Origin: Prostheceraeus crozeri
Taxonomy: Eukaryota; Platyhelminthes; Polycladida; Euryleptidae
NCBI GenBank assembly: GCA_907163375.1
Contig: CAJQUW010004469.1
Span: forward strand, 248,001-312,000
Direction: 5' to 3'
Length of the DNA stretch: 64,000 bases
In this document: piece by piece, positions 1 to 7,127 of the stretch
Layout of the letters: each line of letters begins with the position of its first letter
Position numbering within the stretch: position 1 is the first letter of the stretch
Translations under genes and position numbers: made by a program
The notes under the pieces: model-generated
Told to the model about the DNA's origin: nothing
What the model saw: only the letters and a program-made list of their open reading frames with translations
The model's database searches: none

Positions 1-99
1 TAGGTTTTAAAAAAGAATGACACGGTCAATAAATAAGGTCCTATTTATAATAATAATAAGACCTTATTTATTGACCGTGTCATTCTTTTTTAAAACATA
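1..99. repeat. Hairpin inverted repeat (40-nt arms, 19-nt loop)
   Basis: Positions 1-40 are the reverse complement of 60-99 with a single mismatch near the outer end; the AT-only loop is 41-59. Both outer ends finish in TA, and the right-hand TA (98-99) is also the target dinucleotide of the mariner that starts at 100. It may be a small foldback element or the edge of a larger one cut by the window start. No coding content. Confidence 0.8.
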
Positions 100-1489
100 G
101 GGTTCGTGAAAAAAACTGCGTTTTTTCTACAGCCTTTGATTTTTTAGATTTAATGGTGTTTGATTGTGTTCCCTTAAAAGTTCATGAAAGTTTTATTTAA
201 AGGCAATGTCTATGGCATTATTCTCTGCACTGCATACGCTTTAATGTTGGAATCATAGATATAAACATAGTGTATTTTCGATTCCCGATCGTCATGTCTC
301 CAGAGTGCTTTCCGACTATCTCCGAACATAGACATAAGATACACTCTTAATCAATCATCCAATTTTCTTTCCTGATAGTTATGGAGTTTCAGCAGTGTGA
401 TGTCTACTTCTTTATCCGAACACTGTCTCAAAATGGCTACTCAGCAACAAAAATTCATCAGCTGCTTTCTAACGTTTGGGGTGAGAAGAACATCATGAAA
501 GTGAGAAGAATTCAAGCAATAGTAAGAGAGTTCGTCGAGGGACGTGAAACGGTGACACAAAAGGAAGGATCTGGAAGACCACGATCAAGCTGCTGCGATG
601 AAAACATCGAAGAGGTGAAAGAACTAATCGAAGATGACAACCACTTATCCTGTGCTGACATTTCACTGCAGACAGGTGTTGAGGAGAGGTCAGTTCATCG
701 GATACTTTCTTATCATCTGAATAAGAAATCCTTGTGTTGTCGGTGGATACCGCATGAACTGAGTGATCGAAATAAGCAGCAAAGTATTGAGTGTGGCAGA
801 AGCATTTTGGAAACCTTGCGACGTCGGCAAATCAAAAATAAACTTGTCGTCGTGGACGAAAAGTGGGTCTACTACAAAAGCATCCCACCCAAAGAATGCA
901 ACCGAGTCTGGGTCGATTGCGCAGGCGACAGACCTCAAGTATCGCGCAGGACAATAGCCGATAGGAAGGTCTTAATAATGGTTGCTCTCAATTATGCAAA
1001 GTCTTTCTCCTATATCGAAGTGCTGCATGATGGTGGAAGCATAAATGGTGATCGATATTTGTCATTCCTACAAAACATGTGTGCAGCGTTCGAGCAGCAA
1101 CTCAATTTACCTCGTTGGGAGATGTGTCTCCAACATGATAATGCAAGACCACATATAGCAATGCAGGTTCGACGGTGGATCGACCACGAAGGCATGAATC
1201 TCGTGAAACAGCCCCCTTATTCACCAGATTACAACTTGCTCGATCGATATGTCTTCAGAAATTTTGAAGTTCATCGTCGTCAACGCAATTTTGACTCAAT
1301 TGCTGAAATTGAGGCATGTATTGAACAATTTCTTGCTGGAATGACCATCACCCAGTTACAGAAGGAGTTTTATGAATTCCAGTGGCATATTGAGAAAGTT
1401 ATAGAGGAAAATGGTAGCTATCTGTGATGTGAATGATTGTCTGGATAAATAGATGTTGATTACAAAAAACGCACTTTTTTGTCGAACCC
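100..1489 (+). mobile_element. Complete mariner element (DD34D) with TA target duplication
   Basis: The element begins GGGTTCGTG (100) and ends with the imperfect complement (to 1489), giving terminal inverted repeats of about 33 bp with a few mismatches. TA dinucleotides flank it at 98-99 and 1490-1491, the expected mariner target duplication. It is 1390 bp long and carries one uninterrupted transposase frame. Intact TIRs plus intact frame suggest a young insertion, possibly still mobile. Confidence 0.92.
381..1427 (+). CDS. mariner transposase, intact, 348 aa
   Basis: Cut-and-paste transposase expected to bind the element's TIRs in the nucleus and insert at TA. The N-terminal ~110 residues look like paired helix-turn-helix DNA-binding domains, with a GSGRPR basic motif at residues 64-69. 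The conserved mariner motif WVPHEL appears as WIPHEL (122-127). Catalytic aspartates are D159 (VVVDEKW), D253 (LQHDNARPH) and D288 (in YSPDYNLLD), with exactly 34 residues between the last two: the DD34D signature of mariner. Length matches the family's usual ~345 aa. ATG 381 is the first in-frame Met and gives the typical mariner start. I see no stop, frameshift or lost catalytic residue. An antisense open frame over the same span is a shadow. Confidence 0.93.
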   Translation: MEFQQCDVYFFIRTLSQNGYSATKIHQLLSNVWGEKNIMKVRRIQAIVREFVEGRETVTQKEGSGRPRSSCCDENIEEVKELIEDDNHLSCADISLQTGVEERSVHRILSYHLNKKSLCCRWIPHELSDRNKQQSIECGRSILETLRRRQIKNKLVVVDEKWVYYKSIPPKECNRVWVDCAGDRPQVSRRTIADRKVLIMVALNYAKSFSYIEVLHDGGSINGDRYLSFLQNMCAAFEQQLNLPRWEMCLQHDNARPHIAMQVRRWIDHEGMNLVKQPPYSPDYNLLDRYVFRNFEVHRRQRNFDSIAEIEACIEQFLAGMTITQLQKEFYEFQWHIEKVIEENGSYL

Positions 1490-1565
1490 TATATATATAT
1501 ATATATATAAGAGAGAAAACTCAAAAATGGTCCGTAAATAATTCCAACAAAATTGGAATTGTTGG

Positions 1566-1630
<65 letters not shown>
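1490..1630. repeat. TA microsatellites between mariner and Tc1
   Basis: (TA)n tracts lie at about 1490-1509 and 1567-1630, separated by a short unique stretch with a GGAATT/AATTCC dyad. They supply TA targets for the flanking mariner and Tc1 insertions. Confidence 0.95.
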
Positions 1631-1634
<4 letters not shown>

Positions 1635-3421
1635 CCCGGCAAAAAGTTTAGCAACACCCCAGTTTTTGAAGACAGTCAGATCGCATCAATACCTGAAAGC
1701 ATTTCGAACATGTTGTTACATCAAAATACCTTGTAGACGTGTCAAACAATTTACTGACCCTTAAAATCAGTTGTCATTGACTAGATATCGCATTAAATTT
1801 TGCTCTTGTATCATTTCTGGTAAAACAGACTTGAGGACGATAGGTCTTTGAGTCAAAGAGAGTTCTGCAATATGACAGTAGAGAACATCTTGACCGCCAA
1901 TGCATGTAAGCGTGTTTCACTGGACTGGCATAAGATGTTCTAAGGTACATTTCCAGATAGTCCACCAATGTAGTCTAGCATGTCTGGTGCATTATTGGGC
2001 TGGTCTTGTGAGAGGCAAATTATCGTGTTCTTCTCCAGGTTTGAAATACCAAGATTTAATCCAAAAAACGCTCACACCACACACGCACAAACATTAATTA
2101 AGAACACAGGGATTCCCACAGTTCTATTTTTAGCTCAGCATCATATATAGCAAACTGTTAAGAGATAGCCTTGATCATTCGAATACTTGTGTGACTTATC
2201 TCATCGTCACTGTCCTTTATGTGCTCCCCGAAAATGGGCAAAAAGCCAGACTTGTCGACTGAAAAACGTGCTCAAATTTTGGTATTGCACTCCAATGGAT
2301 TTAGTTTGCGTCAAATTTCGACCCAGTTATTCGTCTCCACTTCCTGCGTGTCTTGAACTTTAAAGCGAATCAAAAATACCAAATCTTTTGCCAGTGAACG
2401 CCGCTCCGGTAGGCCTACAGCTACTTCACCACAAACGGACAGATTCATGCATCGTTATTCCAAGGCAAACCCTTTTGCAGCAGCGACAGAAATTCAAGCA
2501 CATCTGCCTCCATCTGCACATGTTCCATCAGTGTCAACTATCAGAAGCCGTCTTCGAAACAAATATGGTTTGAAGTCATACAAGCCAGCTAAAAAGCCTC
2601 TCCTATCGGCGAAAAACGTACGTGACAGGCTAACCTTTTGCAAGCGTTACCAGAACATGAGCGCTGAAGAATGGGGTGAAGTCATGTTTACGGATGAGAC
2701 GATTGTGTCGCAGCACCGTAGCTACCAGCCCCATGTTCGCAGACCAAAAGGAGAACGATTCAATTCATCTTACACATCATCTGCACCAAAACTAATGATT
2801 TGGGGAGGAATTTCTGCAAGAGGCAGATGTGGACTTCATGTCTTTGGCAAGACAAAAACTGTTAAGGCGATCAATTACTTAGAAATATTGAAGCAGAAGG
2901 TAGAGCCTTTCATGAATATTCGAGGAACAAGGATTTTGCAGCAGGATGGAGCACCGGCGCATAAGGCAAGGCTGGTGTCGAATTGGATTGCCCAACAGAA
3001 CTTTCAGATCCTAGAAGGCTGGCCCGGTAATTCACCAGATCTCAATTGCATAGAAAATTGCTGGAGAACATTGAAGGACAGGCTTCAGAGGTGCCATATA
3101 TCCTCTCATAGTACTCTAGCGGAACAGGTGAAACGCTTGTGGGTCACCGAGATCACTCCTGCCTATTGCAGAAAACTGGTTGAGTCAATGCCCCAACGTA
3201 TTCAAGCATGTTTGGCAGCAAAAGGATATCACACAAAGTATTGATGTGACACTCATTAGTCGCTCGCTTTCGACAATCGCATATTCTCAGTGTTTGGTAA
3301 GCTTCTTGATACTTCTGCATTGTAATTTGAACGCATAAACATTATTAAAATACTTTTTAGCAAACGCTACATTCTGTTGTTTGCAAAATCAGGGGTGTTG
3401 CTAAACTTTTTGCCGGGTCTG
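1631..3421 (+). mobile_element. Tc1-like element (DD35E), full length, defective transposase
   Basis: Perfect 30-bp terminal inverted repeats, beginning CAGACCCGGCAAAAAGTTTA (1631-1660) and mirrored at 3392-3421, sit directly against TA on both sides (1629-1630, 3422-3423). Length is 1791 bp. The transposase is complete apart from one internal stop. Perfect TIRs argue for a recent insertion, and its target was a TA microsatellite. Confidence 0.92.
2234..3244 (+). pseudogene. Tc1-like transposase with a single in-frame TGA
   Basis: The natural frame starts at ATG 2234 and would give about 336 residues, normal for Tc1. It is broken by one TGA at 2354-2356, inside the N-terminal helix-turn-helix region; a CGA-to-TGA change is the likely cause. 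The remaining open frame has an internal ATG at 2447. After the stop the frame shows the basic RRSGRP motif, then catalytic D in MFTDET, D in LQQDGAPAH, and E in SPDLNCIENCW. I count 35 residues between the second D and E (one extra Gly in the EGWPG stretch), so DD35E rather than the usual DD34E. The C-terminus ends normally at KY. A protein begun at 2447 would lack DNA binding. Confidence 0.88.
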
Positions 3422-3442
3422 TATATATATATATATATATAT
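3422..3442. repeat. (TA)n microsatellite
   Basis: Short TA tract at the right border of the Tc1 element; the PLE begins about 20 bp further on. Confidence 0.95.
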
Positions 3443-3460
3443 TCATTTAATGAGACTCCA

Positions 3461-4060
3461 TATATTCAAATCAAAACAAATTGATTCTGTTAAAATCAAT
3501 GTTGGTTCCAGACGCGTTTCAGAGTGTACAACTCCTTTCTCAATGGTTGCACACAAAATCGAACAACAATGCTTTTATATGAGATGGATGATTTGATTAC
3601 AGTTTAAAAATGGCATGATATGAAAATGTACAACAACGATCTACAGCAGTGCAAATAAAATCAATATAATCAATTGTCGTAACAATCATTAGACGCTGTG
3701 ATGTGCATAGATGTCAAAAGATACATTAGCTATTTACAAATTCAACAATAAATGAATGGATCCGTCCCTGTTATTCATTACATTTACTGATTCTTTGATT
3801 AAAATTGATTCGAGTAATTTGTGATTGTTAGTGCACGCTATTATTCTAAAATTATTCTTGTATATAGGGTGTGGATGCGTAGAAATTTCAGTTGGAACAG
3901 GATAGCCTTTCAAATGTTCATCAACGCGGGTAAGAAGATGCCTGGAAGTTTCTCCGAAATAGACGTAGCTGCACCGTCCACAAGTGTACGAATAAGTACA
4001 TTTAGCTTTAAGATCAGAGGAAACAGCATCTTTATTCCGAAAAAACATGGCTGTCTTTAA
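3461..4060 (-). repeat. Inverted 5' arm of PLE 1 (copy of its 3' end)
   Basis: Reverse complement of 5677-6276. It contains a second copy of the endonuclease C-terminus on the minus strand (3734-4048, 104 codons, stop at 3734) with one conservative Val/Ile difference from the main copy, plus the hammerhead-like motif (3508-3546). It has no reverse transcriptase part. Confidence 0.9.
3508..3546 (-). ncRNA. Hammerhead-ribozyme-like motif, inverted arm of PLE 1
   Basis: Minus-strand copy of the motif described at 6191-6229, carried along in the inverted arm. Same 3-bp stem I, variant UUGAGAA core, stem II, GAA and ACGCGU/C cleavage context. Confidence 0.45.
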
Positions 4061-4098
4061 TAACTGTTAAAATCACCAGTAAAAACAATATCATAATT

Positions 4099-6003
4099 TT
4101 GACTACTTACCAGCTCACTGATCTCGAGCTTGAGTGCCTTCACTTGGGCTTTTCTATGTGTTGGCCGAGAGAAAAAATATTTATAAAGAAAGAAAAGGCT
4201 GAGACTGAGTCAGTCGCTCATCAAATCAAGAGGAAGAGTGACAATTTCTCTGAGGATGTTCTTCACCAAATCAGGAGCATTTTCAAAAGTTATTTTTCTA
4301 AGCACCAGATAGCTAAAACCTTGTCTCGTGAAATGAAATGCCTTCGTGATCTTGCTGGAAGGGAAGACATTTACGTTGCCAAATTTGATAAAGGAAACGG
4401 TATTGTCATTGACACCAGAGATTCTTGCCATAGTAAGATGCTTTCTTTGCTCTCGGACCCAAGGCGGTTTCAGGAATACATTCCTGATAAAAGAGCCAAG
4501 AAAGATCCGCATATCCTTGACGAGGATAGACTTAATCGGAAGCTAACTAAATTTAAGAAAGACGGATTGATTTCTGATTCTATTTATGAGGCTGTAAGAG
4601 CCAAAGGATCTCAGCCAGCAAGACTGCCCAAAGTGCACAAAGATTCCAGAAATCCGCCATATCGTCCCATTTTAAGCATGAAAAAATCTTATCTGTCAAA
4701 CTTGTCGATGTGGCTTGGTTCAATTTTGAAAGACCACATTCCTAAATCTTTTAACGTCAAGGATACTTTTGAGTTTATCGAAGCCCTGAAAAACGCTGAT
4801 ACCAGCAATGAAAATGATTTTTTCATGTGCAGTTTTGACGTTTCGAACTTATTTACTAATATTCCGGTAGATAGAACCATTGACTACATCATTTCTATAA
4901 TTGATGAAGACAGTCTTCCAGTCTCGAAACGCACTCTTCGAGATTTGTTGACTATTGCTTGCAAGAATGTTTTATTTTCATTTAATAAAACTCTCTACAG
5001 GCAGATAGATGGCATGTCAATGGGATCGAACCTTGGCCCAACTATGGCTGCTTTTGCCATGAGTTTAATTGAGTCGCAGTTTGAGAAGTACAATGGCAAT
5101 AATTTCGTCTTCTATAAAAGATATGTCGACGACTGCTTTGCTATTTTCAAAAATTATGAGGATTCTCAGACATTTTTTGAATTCCTCAATAAGCTAGATA
5201 CTGATATCAGTTTTACTATGGAAACCGAACGTAACAACAGCATCTGTTTTTTGGATGCTAAAATTACCAAAATTGATAATCGGCTCAAAACCTCGTGGCA
5301 CCAAAAAGATACAAACACTGAAGTGTACATCCCTAATTGTGCCTACGCGCCTAAGCAGTATAAGCTAGCGGCTATGAGGTCCCTGTTTTATCGAGCTAAA
5401 CGGATTTCTTCGGATTCTGAAACTTATGAGCAGTCCTGTGAAAAAATTCGGCACATGTTCATTAACAACGGCTACAAGGAGCAGTCTATCAATGACGTTA
5501 AGGAAAAAGTTGAACAAAAGCTTCAGACAGAACATTTGCCCACTTCTGATAATATGAAATTTATAAACTGGAATTTGCCTTACATCCGTGAAAATTGTCA
5601 AACTCTGAAAAGGAAAGTTCATGACTTGAACAAAAATTTACCAAAAGCTTTAAATGTTAGACCAGTTTTTCAGACTTTAAAGACAGCCATGTTTTTTCGG
5701 AATAAAGATGCTATTTCTTCTGATCTTAAAGCTAAATGTACTTATTCGTACACTTGTGGACGGTGCAGCTACGTCTATTTCGGAGAAACTTCCAGGCATC
5801 TTCTTACCCGCGTTGATGAACATTTGAAAGGCTATCCTGTTCCAACTGAAATTTCTACGCATCCACACCCTATATACAAGAATAATTTTAGAATAATAGC
5901 GTGCACTAACAATCACAAATTACTCGAATCAATTTTAATCAAAGAATCAGTAAATGTAATGAATAACAGGGACGGATCCATTCATTTATTGTTGAATTTG
6001 TAA
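4099..6003 (+). CDS. PLE 1 reverse transcriptase + GIY-YIG endonuclease (5'-truncated)
   Basis: An uninterrupted frame of ~634 codons. It copies element RNA and nicks target DNA in Penelope-like retroelements. Numbering from the frame opening at TTG 4099: LTDLELECLHLGF (6-18) resembles the conserved start of the PLE RT module; DKG at 97-99; RLPKVHK at 175-181; the first catalytic Asp in FDVSNLF (246-252); YVDD at 342-345; then a linker and a GIY-YIG domain with a CxxC pair (C553, C556), YVYFGET (558-564), R566, H567 and E574-H575. First ATG is 4156 (residue 20). The usual upstream N-terminal part is missing because the inverted arm begins at 4060, so this copy is 5'-truncated. No internal stop or frameshift is seen. 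The GIY-YIG with preceding cysteines suggests a Penelope/Neptune-type PLE. Confidence 0.88.
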   Translation: MTTYQLTDLELECLHLGFSMCWPREKIFIKKEKAETESVAHQIKRKSDNFSEDVLHQIRSIFKSYFSKHQIAKTLSREMKCLRDLAGREDIYVAKFDKGNGIVIDTRDSCHSKMLSLLSDPRRFQEYIPDKRAKKDPHILDEDRLNRKLTKFKKDGLISDSIYEAVRAKGSQPARLPKVHKDSRNPPYRPILSMKKSYLSNLSMWLGSILKDHIPKSFNVKDTFEFIEALKNADTSNENDFFMCSFDVSNLFTNIPVDRTIDYIISIIDEDSLPVSKRTLRDLLTIACKNVLFSFNKTLYRQIDGMSMGSNLGPTMAAFAMSLIESQFEKYNGNNFVFYKRYVDDCFAIFKNYEDSQTFFEFLNKLDTDISFTMETERNNSICFLDAKITKIDNRLKTSWHQKDTNTEVYIPNCAYAPKQYKLAAMRSLFYRAKRISSDSETYEQSCEKIRHMFINNGYKEQSINDVKEKVEQKLQTEHLPTSDNMKFINWNLPYIRENCQTLKRKVHDLNKNLPKALNVRPVFQTLKTAMFFRNKDAISSDLKAKCTYSYTCGRCSYVYFGETSRHLLTRVDEHLKGYPVPTEISTHPHPIYKNNFRIIACTNNHKLLESILIKESVNVMNNRDGSIHLLLNL

Positions 6004-6190
6004 ATAGCTAATGTATCTTTTGACATCTATGCACATCACAGCGTCTAATGATTGTTACGACAATTGATTATATTGATTTTATTTGCACTGCTGTAGATCG
6101 TTGTTGTACATTTTTATATCATGCCATTTTTAAACTGTAATCAAATCATCCATCTCATATAAAAGCATTGTTGTTCGATTTTGTGTGCAA

Positions 6191-6229
6191 CCATTGAGAA
6201 AGGAGTTGTACACTCTGAAACGCGTCTGG
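6191..6229 (+). ncRNA. Hammerhead-ribozyme-like motif, 3' end of PLE 1
   Basis: Reads stem I CCA/UGG (6191-6193 with the bases after the putative cleavage site), core UUGAGAA (6194-6200), an extra A, stem II GGAGU/ACUCU, GAA, then ACGCGU and C. Compared with the canonical CUGANGA core, C3 is U and G8 is A, which together keep the 3-8 pair. Stem III is only the self-complementary ACGCGU. Hammerheads are known in PLEs; activity of this variant is uncertain. Confidence 0.5.
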
Positions 6230-6267
6230 AACCAACATTGATTTTAACAGAATCAATTTGTTTTGAT

Positions 6268-6270
<3 letters not shown>

Positions 6271-6333
<63 letters not shown>
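6271..6333. repeat. (TA)n microsatellite between two PLEs
   Basis: About 62 bp of TA between the 3' end of PLE 1 and the 3' end of PLE 2, which face each other. It produces meaningless IYIYIY open frames on both strands. Confidence 0.96.
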
Positions 6334-6335
<2 letters not shown>

Positions 6336-6390
6336 CAGCAAAGTGTTCCCAGTCTTTTCATATTTCATGTAAAAGAAAAAGCACAGATTT

Positions 6391-6432
6391 CCGGACTAGT
6401 TTCAATGTTTTTTATCACATCATCTTCAGCGG
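6391..6432 (-). ncRNA. Hammerhead-ribozyme-like motif in PLE 2
   Basis: On the minus strand: stem I CCG/CGG, canonical core CUGAAGA (plus-strand 6423-6429), one extra U, a weak stem II GAUGU/ACAUU, GAA, palindromic ACUAGU as stem III, then C as the cleavage-site base. All conserved core bases are present. Confidence 0.55.
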
Positions 6433-6578
6433 TAAAAAGAGTACACATCATTTACATACTTGCTATCTACAATTCATTTTCAACATTAACACAACTAAAA
6501 CACGATAAAACACGTCATTAATTGCATGTCACATGCCACTGACGTCATGCATGTCATTTCGTCACCTTTCATGTAATT

Positions 6579-6981
6579 TCATAAATCTAGAGACAATTGA
6601 TATGAACCATTTCGTTCATTCGAGAGGCAATCTTTGTTTTGATTCATGATTATAGTTTCAAGAATGAATGGAATTTTGTAACGACCTAGAATTCTAAAGT
6701 TTTCATCTTTCGGTGCATGTTCATGCATCGAAGCTTCAGTGGGAGTTGGGTAGCCTTTAAGATGCTCGCTAATACGGGTGTCTAAATGTCTTTTGGATGC
6801 GCCAATATACCGCATCGAACAGCAGTCACAACTGTATTGGTAAACAATGTTGGCTTTCAATCCATCAGAAATACTATCTTTATTTTGAAAAAAGTTTTGA
6901 AGTTTGAAAGTTTTGTACGCGAGTCTGATCTCTGTATTTGAGAGACTTTGGTTGATGTTGTGAATTCTGTTATTTAATTTA
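6579..6981 (-). pseudogene. PLE 2 GIY-YIG endonuclease C-terminal fragment
   Basis: A minus-strand open fragment of about 134 recognisable residues ending at 6579. It shows YQYSCDCC followed by MRYIGASKRHL and TRISEHLKGYPTPTE, that is a CxxC-type motif, the YIG strand, the catalytic Arg and the EH pair of the GIY-YIG nuclease. The reverse transcriptase part is absent; upstream the frame runs into low-complexity TA-encoded Tyr/Ile. A truncated copy, not expected to function. Confidence 0.78.
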
Positions 6982-7127
6982 TATATTTTATATATAATAT
7001 ATAATATATATATAATTTTATATATATATACATACACGTATACATATAACATAAATATAATAAAAGTTAGAAGTTCTACAATACGTGACTAAAAAAAAGA
7101 AATATATATATATATATATATATATAA
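6975..7127. repeat. AT-rich low-complexity tract with (TA)n
   Basis: Irregular TATATA and TATAAT repeats at about 6975-7032 and a clean TA run at 7102-7127; the border of the truncated PLE 2. Confidence 0.9.

Larger units (their letters stand above)
3461..6276 (+). mobile_element. Penelope-like element 1 with inverted terminal arm
   Basis: A GIY-YIG-bearing Penelope-like retroelement. Its 3' 600 bp (5677-6276) recur inverted at 3461-4060, a 'pseudo-LTR' arrangement typical of PLEs. The arms differ at only a few positions by eye (for example one base in the noncoding part and two in codons near 4020), so the copy is recent. The unique part is 4061-5676. TA repeats lie at both outer borders. 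The 5' end of the reading frame is cut where the inverted arm begins. Confidence 0.88.
6334..6981 (-). mobile_element. Penelope-like element 2, 3' fragment
   Basis: The 3' end of a different PLE on the minus strand, holding only the endonuclease C-terminus, a 3' UTR and a hammerhead-like motif. It is 5'-truncated in AT-rich repeat near 6981. Protein identity to PLE 1 in the shared domain is clearly partial, so this is a separate family. Confidence 0.8.

Noticed and set aside
690..1195. Antisense and overlapping frames across the mariner transposase
   Set aside because: Shadows of the intact plus-strand gene; no motifs.
1453..1764. Open frames rich in Ile-Tyr over TA tracts (also 6155-6372)
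   Set aside because: Direct translation of (TA)n on both strands; no coding meaning.
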